Source: Candidatus Poribacteria bacterium (GTDB lineage Bacteria; Poribacteria; WGA-4E; WGA-3G). Taken from it: a DNA stretch of 64,000 nucleotides. The number at the start of each line of letters is the position of its first letter. The first letter of the stretch is position 1. Where the stretch lies: positions 1 to 64,000 of the forward strand of contig JAPPNJ010000001.1 in NCBI GenBank assembly GCA_028818705.1. The letters run 5' to 3'. The translations under genes and the position numbers were made by a program. The notes under the pieces were generated by a model. It had not been told where the DNA came from and ran no database searches. It saw only the letters and a list, made by a program, of their open reading frames with translations. Shown here piece after piece: positions 55,308 through 62,691 of this stretch.

Positions 55308-56279
55308 TTAGTCTGTTTGAATGTGCTGTGCCCAATCGCGATTCGCCTGATACCATTCGACGAGTGCAGTTATACCTTCCCGAAAAGTGACCTGTGGTCG
55401 CCACCCCAAGAGTTTTTCGGCTTTTTGAATGTTTGCCCATGTAGCACGGGCGTCGGCTGGATGAAACGGATGATGCGAGAGTTTTGCTTTCTTGCCGACC
55501 AACTCCTCTATCAATCGGATCGTATCAATTAACACGATAGGAGTATCTGAACCGAGATTTATCACCTCGTACTTGAGCGGTTTCAACCCTGCAATCACGC
55601 CCCTTGCAATATCATCAAGATAGGTATAGTCCCGTGAGGATTCTTTGCCGTCGCCATAAACAATAACCGGTTTCCCCTCACTAATCCAGTGTACAAAGCG
55701 AAATGCGCTCATATCGGGCCTGCCAGCGGGTCCATAGACGGTGAAAAATCGGAAAACTGTCACGTCAATGCCGTAGAGATGATGATAACTATGACAGACG
55801 GCTTCGGCACCCTTTTTTGAAGCAGCATAAGGGGACAACAGTTTGTCCGTATTCGTCTCCTCACTGAATGGAAGATCGTTCCCCGAACCGTAGAGGCTTG
55901 AGGTTGATGCCAACACAAATTTGTTCACCTCAAACTCACGGCACAATTCCAGTAGATTCAGCGTGCCGGTCACGTTCGTGTCAATATATGCCCATGGATC
56001 TTCGACAGAGTCTCGGACTCCAGCGCGCGCAGCGAGGTTAATTACAGCATCATAAGGAGAATCAAATATTCTTCGCAGTGCATCCCGGTCACAGATGTCT
56101 GCACGGTAGAAGTGGAAATTTGGGGTGCCTTCGAGTTGCTCAAGTCTCCATTGCTTGACTTGTGGATCATAGGAGGCGTTTACGTTATCGATCCCAACAA
56201 CGGTGTGCCCTGCTTCAAGTAAGAACTCCGTCACCCTCCACCCGATAAATCCAGCACAACCGGTAACGAGATATTCCAT
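55308..56279 (-). CDS. NAD-dependent epimerase (UDP-glucuronate 4-epimerase-like)
   Basis: A short-chain dehydrogenase-fold sugar-nucleotide epimerase of 323 residues. NAD motif GCAGFIGWR near 7; catalytic Ser/Tyr/Lys set in STSSLYG (about 125) and YAASKKGAE (about 151); RYFTVYGP-type FRFFTVYGPAGRPDMS near 177 marks the UDP-glucuronate/UDP-glucose epimerase branch. It probably serves polysaccharide precursors. The redoxin-like gene ends 3 bp before its stop region on the same strand, so the two may be one transcript. Confidence 0.87.
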   Translation of the reverse strand: MEYLVTGCAGFIGWRVTEFLLEAGHTVVGIDNVNASYDPQVKQWRLEQLEGTPNFHFYRADICDRDALRRIFDSPYDAVINLAARAGVRDSVEDPWAYIDTNVTGTLNLLELCREFEVNKFVLASTSSLYGSGNDLPFSEETNTDKLLSPYAASKKGAEAVCHSYHHLYGIDVTVFRFFTVYGPAGRPDMSAFRFVHWISEGKPVIVYGDGKESSRDYTYLDDIARGVIAGLKPLKYEVINLGSDTPIVLIDTIRLIEELVGKKAKLSHHPFHPADARATWANIQKAEKLLGWRPQVTFREGITALVEWYQANRDWAQHIQTD

Positions 56280-56281
56280 AA

Positions 56282-56878
56282 TTATTTCCTTTCGTCTTTA
56301 CTTCCAGCCATCTCTAAAAGTTTGTCGATTTCTTTTTTAAGCTCAGCGTAAATTTCGGATTTAAAATTCGCTTTTCGGTGAAATACAATAGTACCTTTCT
56401 GCGAGATTAGGTAAAGCGTCGGTTTCTTTTCTTCAGTCTGATACCGTTCATGGACTTTCCCTTCCCAGTCCAACAGGAATCCCACAGGCGGCGGATTTTT
56501 TTTCAGTTGTCCTCTGATAAAGCCTTTCGGTATGAATCCGGGGACGCTCCGCAGGTCGGCAATGATATAGGCGGTGACCTCTGTTATCTCTTGGTAGTCC
56601 TTCTGGAACGCCTCCGCCCATTTGTCATCTTCCTTCCGAATCTTTCTGTTACCCATAATGAGGAAAACGACCTTGCCTTGAAGTTTCTTCAGACTGTGTT
56701 CCTTCTCGTCAACATCCTGAAGCAGAAAATCGGGTGCCGTATCACCAACTTTCGGAGGTCCTGTTTCGGTTCTTTCATCAGCGAAACTTACAAACATCCC
56801 AAAAAGCGTGATAGTAATGAGCGAAGCAATAAGCGGTTTCATAGAAGTCAACGGTCCCTTGTGTTTCTTATTTACCAT
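56282..56878 (-). CDS. Exported redoxin-like protein without the active-site cysteine pair
   Basis: A 198-residue precursor with signal peptide (SMKPLIASLITITLFGMFVSFAD) and thioredoxin-fold signature VGDTAPDFLLQDVDEKEHSLKKLQGKVVFLIMGNRK. The position where AhpC/TlpA proteins have Cys is occupied by MGNRKIRKEDDKW, so peroxidase or disulfide chemistry is unlikely. The start at 56878 has AAAGG upstream; 56842 is an alternative. It may be a structural or chaperone variant. Confidence 0.7.
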   Translation of the reverse strand: MVNKKHKGPLTSMKPLIASLITITLFGMFVSFADERTETGPPKVGDTAPDFLLQDVDEKEHSLKKLQGKVVFLIMGNRKIRKEDDKWAEAFQKDYQEITEVTAYIIADLRSVPGFIPKGFIRGQLKKNPPPVGFLLDWEGKVHERYQTEEKKPTLYLISQKGTIVFHRKANFKSEIYAELKKEIDKLLEMAGSKDERK

Positions 56879-57031
56879 TTTAACATGCCTTTTACATGAT
56901 AGTCAAGTTGACTTTTTAGAGGAAACCTGCTACGCTATTAAGAAAGAAGATTGCGCTGATAAGCGTTCTCGACTTATGTAATCCGCAGTAAGCTATTGTA
57001 TTCAAGGATCATTTCTACACAATAACCGAAA

Positions 57032-57733
57032 ATGAATGCTGAACGTACTATTCCCACACTTTTGAACCAGATTCGGAGAGAAATTCTCCCACATATCGTC
57101 CGCTCATCAACAATGCAAACGACTGAGAGTTTGCAAGGCTTTCGGAGTCAGCTCCACAGTCTCCACTACTCTTGCATCCGTGCGCAATTTCCAAGTACGG
57201 TTTGCGATCATATAGAGGTCCTGCTTTCAACGAGTGCAGATCTTTGGCATCTTATCGCTGAAAACGAATTGATGTTGAAAAATCTGAAGGAGTATACGCG
57301 AGTGCGAACCTTCTCTGCAGAAGCGGAAGGTATTACCAATATTGAGGAACTCCTCTCAGGCGAAGATAGCCTCCGAGATGTCCTTATCAATAGTGCGGCA
57401 TTCATGCTCAATTGGAAAGCGAATACGATCTGGGTGGATTCTGCTAAACGGGCACGCACGGCGATGGCAAAAAATTACTTGCTCGAAATTCAAGATCGCA
57501 TCTGGCAGTTTATTAAAGAGAGCACACCGGAAACGACAGAAGATGACTTGGATAAAGCAGCGCAGGTGCGTGAGCGTGCAGACGAACTACTGACAGTCAT
57601 AGATACCAGCGATTTGCCGACTGAGGGACAGGTTACGCTCCTGATGCAAATCTACATGTTATTGTTGCGGTTGCAATTAGGGCGCCTGATTATTCAATTA
57701 GAAACGCTCCAGGAAGACGCCACTGACGCATGA
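57032..57733 (+). CDS. Alpha-helical protein of unknown function
   Basis: This 233-residue protein is predicted mostly helical with no known domain I can name, no signal peptide and no membrane segment. It overlaps the start of the esterase gene by 4 bp (ATGA), so translational coupling is likely, and it heads a four-gene run (esterase, mazG, NadD-like). Confidence 0.55.
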   Translation: MNAERTIPTLLNQIRREILPHIVRSSTMQTTESLQGFRSQLHSLHYSCIRAQFPSTVCDHIEVLLSTSADLWHLIAENELMLKNLKEYTRVRTFSAEAEGITNIEELLSGEDSLRDVLINSAAFMLNWKANTIWVDSAKRARTAMAKNYLLEIQDRIWQFIKESTPETTEDDLDKAAQVRERADELLTVIDTSDLPTEGQVTLLMQIYMLLLRLQLGRLIIQLETLQEDATDA

Positions 57734-58974
57734 ACACACATCTTTTTCTCTACTTCACTAACGATTCGCCTTGCGGCGCGAGGACGGTTTGTTTTAGCAC
57801 ACTCGTGCTGCTTCTGCTCTGTGGAACGCTTGCCGCTGATATGCCCGAAATGTCGCCCGGTACAGAAGTCCGCATTACAGCCCCGCAAACAGAGAAGACG
57901 TTTCTGGTTTATGTTCCCGTCGATTATACAGACAAACGTCCTTTTCCTGTTCTTTTCTATTACCACGGCATGGGTGGAACAGCAACGACATGGATGTTCA
58001 AAAGGATAACAAAAGGCAGAGGATTTATCGTTGTGGGTATGAACTACGCGACTGACACCTACTATAAGGGGCTTAGTCCTTACGAAACTGCTGCGGAAAT
58101 ACGCTTCTTTGAGGAGGTGCTGGCACTGCTCTCAGCGCGATTGCATATCGCAACAGCGTACATCTTTATGGGTGGCTATAGCCAAGGCGGATACTCAACA
58201 ACCGTTTTAGGTGAACAATTGTTAGATCAATTAGCAGGAAGACTTGTCCTCGGTGCAGGCAGACGCGACATGGATATGAACCCACCACCCCTGGAACTGA
58301 TTCGCGAGCATCCGGTCTTTTTTGGTGTCGGAGCACTCGATGATCCGCATTATCCACGCGCAAAACGCGCGGCGCAATATTACAGAAATTGGGGTGCTGA
58401 TGTGACGTTTGAGGCATGGCCAGATGAAACACACAAGCTTTCTCCAGAGTGGTTAAACAAGACAAAAATGCGGGAATGGCTCATCGCTTATGGACCGGCA
58501 AAGCAGGCTGAATCAGGATTTGCGACGGCACAAGCCGCTGAAAGGGACAATAGACTGGGTGAAGCGTTCACACTTTATGATCAAATTTCAAAAATTTTGC
58601 CCGATACGCAGGTGTGTCGGCTTGCAAAACAATCAGCAATACGCCTTGTTAGAATAGCTAAGACGCAGCTCGACCAGATTAAAAAGAAGGCAGACGAGAA
58701 ACCGTATGCTGAATCGGTGAAGGCGTTAGAGACCCTCCGAGACACATATAGCGGGAGTATTTTTGCCGAATATGCCTCTCAAGCCCTTCGTGAGTTGTTG
58801 AACGCGAAAGCTGATGCGTTAGAGGAGCGCGCCCGTGAGGCAGAAGCAGAGAAAAAATATGCTCGCGCGATGCAGCTGTATAAACTCTATCTCACCTATT
58901 TCAAGGAAGCAGAACACTATCCAAAGGTCCAAAAACACGTGAACGAATTGAAAAAGAGAACAGGGATAAAATAA
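57730..58974 (+). CDS. Exported alpha/beta-hydrolase with helical repeats
   Basis: After a signal peptide (FSTLVLLLLCGTLAA) comes an esterase domain: VPVDYTDKRPFPVLFYYHGMGGTATTW, nucleophile GGYSQGG with Ser about 150 (G-x-S-x-G), an Asp in GALDDPHYPRAKRAAQYYRN near 200 and His in WPDETHKLSPEW near 235, completing the triad of phospholipase/carboxylesterase or PHB-depolymerase-like enzymes. The remaining 170 residues are helical repeats of TPR type (GEAFTLYDQISKILP). It is coupled to the previous gene. Confidence 0.77.
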   Translation: MNTHLFLYFTNDSPCGARTVCFSTLVLLLLCGTLAADMPEMSPGTEVRITAPQTEKTFLVYVPVDYTDKRPFPVLFYYHGMGGTATTWMFKRITKGRGFIVVGMNYATDTYYKGLSPYETAAEIRFFEEVLALLSARLHIATAYIFMGGYSQGGYSTTVLGEQLLDQLAGRLVLGAGRRDMDMNPPPLELIREHPVFFGVGALDDPHYPRAKRAAQYYRNWGADVTFEAWPDETHKLSPEWLNKTKMREWLIAYGPAKQAESGFATAQAAERDNRLGEAFTLYDQISKILPDTQVCRLAKQSAIRLVRIAKTQLDQIKKKADEKPYAESVKALETLRDTYSGSIFAEYASQALRELLNAKADALEERAREAEAEKKYARAMQLYKLYLTYFKEAEHYPKVQKHVNELKKRTGIK

Positions 58975-58984
58975 AGGAGATTTT

Positions 58985-59776
58985 ATGTCTAAAGAGTTGT
59001 TTGAAGAACTTGTTGATGTCATAGCAACCTTAAGGAGTGAGAACGGGTGTCCGTGGGATCGGGAGCAGACACATGAAACGCTGAAATCGACGCTCATTGA
59101 GGAAACCTATGAAACCCTCGAAGCAATTGATACAGGTGATCCGAGTAAACTCAAAGAAGAACTGGGTGATCTCCTCTTGAATGTCATGCTTCAGGCACAA
59201 ATTGCAGACGAGGCTAAGAATTTCGACATCTACGCAGTGATCGAAACATTGACAGAAAAACTAATCCGACGCCATCCGCATGTTTTTGGCGATGTTGATG
59301 TTGAGGATTCAGAAGCGGTAGTGAAAAATTGGGAGGCAATCAAACGCCAAGAGGCAGGTTACGAGGACCGGAAATCGGTGCTTGACGGGATCCCGAACGC
59401 GATGCCCACGCTGCTCCGCGCCCAGAAGATACAAGGTCGAGCAGCGCGGGTCGGTTTCGATTGGGAAGAACTGACCGATGTGATTGCCAAGGTCGAAGAG
59501 GAACTTGAAGAGGTGAAAACCAGTATTAGCGCTGATGAACCTGACGCAGTTGCGATGGAACTCGGCGATCTGTTGTTCGCTATCGTTAATCTGTGTCGTT
59601 TTATGGAAATTCAAGCTGAAGAGACGTTACGACAGGCAAATCGTAAATTTATAGCGCGCTTCAAATGGATGGAAGCAGAATTAGAACGTCTCGGGACGAA
59701 CTTTGAAGCGCAAGACTTAGAGAGTCTCGACACCGTCTGGGAAGAAGCCAAGAAAGCAGAAACCAAAGCAGGGTAA
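58985..59776 (+). CDS. mazG: Nucleoside triphosphate pyrophosphohydrolase MazG
   Basis: A house-cleaning enzyme that removes pyrophosphate from (d)NTPs. The 263 residues contain two MazG domains; the first has CPWDREQTHETL...EETYETLEAI with the ExxE and the ELGDLLLNVM metal-binding region, the second EELEEVKTSIS...ELGDLLFAIVNLCRF. Arrangement and length are those of E. coli-type MazG. The gene has an AAGGAG-like site before it. Confidence 0.93.
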   Translation: MSKELFEELVDVIATLRSENGCPWDREQTHETLKSTLIEETYETLEAIDTGDPSKLKEELGDLLLNVMLQAQIADEAKNFDIYAVIETLTEKLIRRHPHVFGDVDVEDSEAVVKNWEAIKRQEAGYEDRKSVLDGIPNAMPTLLRAQKIQGRAARVGFDWEELTDVIAKVEEELEEVKTSISADEPDAVAMELGDLLFAIVNLCRFMEIQAEETLRQANRKFIARFKWMEAELERLGTNFEAQDLESLDTVWEEAKKAETKAG

Positions 59777-59835
59777 TTCTGCCTTTTTCACTTTCACACA
59801 AGCCTTTGATGAAATGAACAAGACCACGAAACAAG

Positions 59836-60600
59836 ATGGCAGACACACTACTGAACCTATTAACCCAAGAATGTAAACGCCACCCTGATTATGAGCGGTT
59901 CACTGAACTCTTTAGCGGGTTGGATCCGTCAGGACCACCGCGAATAGAACTTATCCACCGTGCCAGACCACCGTTGCGGCGTGCAGGAAAACTGGGTATT
60001 TTTTCGGGATCCTTTAACCCGTTGACGCTCGCCCATGCGAAAATGGTGGAGGACACCCTTACTGCATACCAATTCGATGAGATGCTCCTACTCCTCGCGA
60101 AAGCAAACGTGGATAAAGATGTGTTCGGCTTGCCACTTGCGGCGAGACTCCTGACGCTCAAGAAGTATGTGGAGAGCCGCCCACGGTTTTCTGTTGGTGT
60201 ATCAAGCCACGGTAGATATATTGATAAGGTCGCCGCTTTAAAAGCCGTCCTACCACCAGAGACCGAATTCCACTTCATTGTAGGGTATGATACCCTGGTG
60301 AGGATTTTCGATCCAAAATACTACAGAGATTTTCACACGGAATTGCAGGCGTTATTTGTCGCGGCTCGCTTTATTGTCGCGAATCGGGGAGAGGCAGATA
60401 TCAAAACAATAGAGACATTTATGGCGGAACCTGAGATTCGCCAATATGCCCCCTATGTTTCGTGTATTCCGCTGCCTGACGTTTATGCCTATATGTCGTC
60501 AACAGAAGTCCGCGAACTGTTAGAACAGGACAAGGCTATTGAACACCTCGTGCCTCCCAGTATTCTCGAATTTCTTTCCAAACCCATTCATACGAAATAA
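59836..60600 (+). CDS. Nicotinate-nucleotide adenylyltransferase-like protein
   Basis: A cytidylyltransferase-fold protein of 254 residues. The nucleotide-binding motif GIFSGSFNPLTLAHA (His variant of (T/H)xGH) starts near 55 and the C-terminal YMSSTEVREL (about 220) is the ISST-x-x-R motif of nucleotidyltransferases. The 50-residue N-terminal extension is not typical. NadD and related enzymes form dinucleotides in NAD synthesis; the exact substrate is not established. Confidence 0.72.
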   Translation: MADTLLNLLTQECKRHPDYERFTELFSGLDPSGPPRIELIHRARPPLRRAGKLGIFSGSFNPLTLAHAKMVEDTLTAYQFDEMLLLLAKANVDKDVFGLPLAARLLTLKKYVESRPRFSVGVSSHGRYIDKVAALKAVLPPETEFHFIVGYDTLVRIFDPKYYRDFHTELQALFVAARFIVANRGEADIKTIETFMAEPEIRQYAPYVSCIPLPDVYAYMSSTEVRELLEQDKAIEHLVPPSILEFLSKPIHTK

Positions 60601-60743
60601 CCAATTTCTCCAATTTCCCACAGCTCAAGTAAAATCATAATAATGTGTTTTCGTTTTACCACATTTTTTTAGAATTACTGTCCAGTTGTGTTAAATAATA
60701 TACACTTCGTTGGATTTTACACCAATTTTTCAGGTTTCTGCGA
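60601..60743. other. Intergenic region upstream of the sigma-54 promoter
   Basis: AT-rich; no gene. An activator-binding site would be expected somewhere here or further upstream if the sigma-54 site is used. Confidence 0.4.
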
Positions 60744-60760
60744 TGGCACGGTTCTTGCAA
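60744..60760 (+). promoter_or_regulatory. Sigma-54 (-24/-12) promoter
   Basis: TGGCACGGTTCTTGCAA matches the sigma-54 consensus TGGCACG-N4-TTGCA with the correct 4-base gap. It would start transcription near 60771 and read the small membrane protein gene at 60916. Confidence 0.65.
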
Positions 60761-60915
60761 CGTTGATTTACAAGGATTCATAAATAAATCTGAAACCGAT
60801 TAACTAATACTCTCGTTTATTTTACCAACACTTTTAGTAATAGGCTTGAATTTGCGCAATACTGAAAGTTCATACAGGGTTATTATAAAATTTTTTATAA
60901 TGAGGAGAGCTTATC

Positions 60916-61068
60916 ATGTTTAACGGTGTAGAAATCATTATAGGTGGTTTGGGCGCTCTCATCGGTATTGGCGGTGGCTATTTGGTCCTTTCTGCTTTTT
61001 TTGCAGGCATTCGGCATATTGCGAAACCTAATGCCGTTGAAGTTGAAGAGACAGGGTCCAAAAAATAA
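60916..61068 (+). CDS. 50-residue membrane protein (small ORF)
   Basis: The frame begins MFNGVEIIIGGLGALIGIGG with a glycine-rich hydrophobic stretch (about 6-32) and a charged tail (HIAKPNAVEVEETGSKK). GAGGAG lies ten bases before the ATG and an intrinsic hairpin follows directly, so it is a complete expressed unit. No known family; sigma-54 promoter upstream recalls small phage-shock-type membrane proteins (analogy only). Confidence 0.75.
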   Translation: MFNGVEIIIGGLGALIGIGGGYLVLSAFFAGIRHIAKPNAVEVEETGSKK

Positions 61069-61070
61069 TC

Positions 61071-61093
61071 CTTTCGGTGTTACGCCGAAAGGG
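61071..61093 (+). terminator. Hairpin after the small membrane protein gene
   Basis: CCTTTCGGTG and CGCCGAAAGG pair over ten positions (one G-U) around a TTA loop, three bases after the stop. The following promoter starts within a few bases. Confidence 0.65.
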
Positions 61094-61094
61094 C

Positions 61095-61123
61095 TTGACA
61101 ATTGAAGTCTTTTGTGTTATAAT
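61095..61123 (+). promoter_or_regulatory. Perfect consensus sigma-70 promoter of the nfi operon
   Basis: TTGACA (61095-61100) and TATAAT (61118-61123) with a 17-bp spacer; 97 bp before the nfi start. Confidence 0.85.
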
Positions 61124-61219
61124 CTCATTGAGCTTTAGTAGGGAGTTTATAATCTGCTCCGGATGCTCAAGACATTGTAAGACAGGACAAAGTTTACATT
61201 AAAACGAACAGCGGCAGAC

Positions 61220-61894
61220 ATGCAGTATCACTCCCTACATTCATGGGATGTTACACCTGAGGAAGCACGGGAACTCCAAAATCGACTTCGTTCACAGGTG
61301 GTTACGGCAGACCGGTTTGGGACAATTAACACCGTTGCTGGGGTAGACATCGGACTGAAAAGGGATATCGCGCGCGCATCCGTGGTAGTCCTCAGTTTTC
61401 CCGAATTACAGGTGATAGATATTGAGGTTGCAGAATGCCCTGTTCGTTTTTCTTATATACCCGGGTTGTTGTCGTTTCGGGAGATCCCACCGCTACTGGT
61501 AGCATTTGCGCGGTTGAAAACGGAACCAGACTTAGTGATTGTAGACGGACAAGGGATCGCGCACCCGAGACGGTTTGGACTCGCATCGCATTTGGGACTG
61601 ATCTTGGACAAACCGACGATTGGTTGTGCCAAATCTCGGCTCTGCGGACGATACGAAGAACCGGAACAGGAACAGGGAGCTTACACATACCTGACCGATA
61701 AAGGAGAGGTAATTGGTGCCGTTGTTCGGACGCGTACAAACGTTCGAGTGGTTTACGTATCTATAGGACACCGGATCTCCTTAGATTCAGCACGTACATG
61801 GACATTAGCATGTTGTCGAGGCTATCGCTTGCCTGAGACGACCCGCTACGCACACAATGCCGCATCCGGTAAAACCCCCAAAATACGCAAATAA
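61220..61894 (+). CDS. nfi: Endonuclease V
   Basis: Deoxyinosine-specific DNA (or inosine RNA) repair nuclease, 224 residues. Family motifs: GVDIGLKRDIARASVVV near 35 (catalytic Asp), YIPGLLSFREIPPL near 80 (with Glu), VIVDGQGIAHPRRFGLASHLG near 105 (with catalytic Asp) and the CAKSRL region. The length is usual. It is followed after 9 bp by an unknown gene and then the sulfatase. Confidence 0.93.
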   Translation: MQYHSLHSWDVTPEEARELQNRLRSQVVTADRFGTINTVAGVDIGLKRDIARASVVVLSFPELQVIDIEVAECPVRFSYIPGLLSFREIPPLLVAFARLKTEPDLVIVDGQGIAHPRRFGLASHLGLILDKPTIGCAKSRLCGRYEEPEQEQGAYTYLTDKGEVIGAVVRTRTNVRVVYVSIGHRISLDSARTWTLACCRGYRLPETTRYAHNAASGKTPKIRK

Positions 61895-61903
61895 TCAAAT
61901 ACT

Positions 61904-62686
61904 ATGGCTAATAGCAACACGCAGCACTGGTCGTTTGACTATAACTACGGTTCGCAAAACCCTCAATTCGCGCAGGAATTGCTTCAAACACTCCGTGGAT
62001 ATAATCCGGAAGTTGATGCACACCAGACGCAAGTAGGACAGACTATAAAACACGTTTACAATATTTTACCGAATTATTGGCGTGGCTACAGTAGAGATGA
62101 TACCGAAGAGCAGCTGAGCATTGGCACGGCTACTGTTGAACGAAGCAAAGGCGACAGTGTGTGGAACTATTCTGTCCAATACAAGAATACGACGAGTGGA
62201 GAAAATCTACGGATGCAATTCCGTTGTAGTGATTCGCCTTACCGTCCTCTCAGGGACAGTTGGCGGGTTGATGCGCGAAACAGTGGGGATGATGCGTATT
62301 CGCGATTGACTTGTGCCGGCCATCTTACTGTAAATGGGGAGGTGAAACTGCACATCAACGATACTGAAATCGCTGCTGGAACAGTGAGTGTCCCTGCTGA
62401 ACTGACGTGTAATTGGGCACTTTTCGATGTAATTCCGGCGCTCACGCAGACAATTCAACCGTCAGACGACGGGATGGACATTGCGGTACTGGAAGATCTG
62501 GAGCAACTTAGACCGAAAAGTAGACTCGGCTTTCTTGAATCGATACAGACACCTGTCCCCCTTGATGGATACTACCTCCACGGTTCAGGACTTTTGCCCT
62601 CGTATTGGTGGCTTGACGCACACGGGAACGTTGCGATTGCTTCAACTTTTTTCGAGACACTGGTCCTCAAAGAGAGGATAGGATAG
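61904..62686 (+). CDS. Unknown protein in the nfi-sulfatase operon
   Basis: A 260-residue soluble protein with no signal peptide or recognised domain. It is rich in beta-strand pattern (LHINDTEIAAGTVSVPAELTCN). Its Trp/Tyr-rich C terminus (DGYYLHGSGLLPSYWWLDAHGN) suggests a binding role (inference). It sits between endonuclease V and the sulfatase, with 9- and 5-bp gaps. Confidence 0.6.
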   Translation: MANSNTQHWSFDYNYGSQNPQFAQELLQTLRGYNPEVDAHQTQVGQTIKHVYNILPNYWRGYSRDDTEEQLSIGTATVERSKGDSVWNYSVQYKNTTSGENLRMQFRCSDSPYRPLRDSWRVDARNSGDDAYSRLTCAGHLTVNGEVKLHINDTEIAAGTVSVPAELTCNWALFDVIPALTQTIQPSDDGMDIAVLEDLEQLRPKSRLGFLESIQTPVPLDGYYLHGSGLLPSYWWLDAHGNVAIASTFFETLVLKERIG

Positions 62687-62691
62687 GTTGT

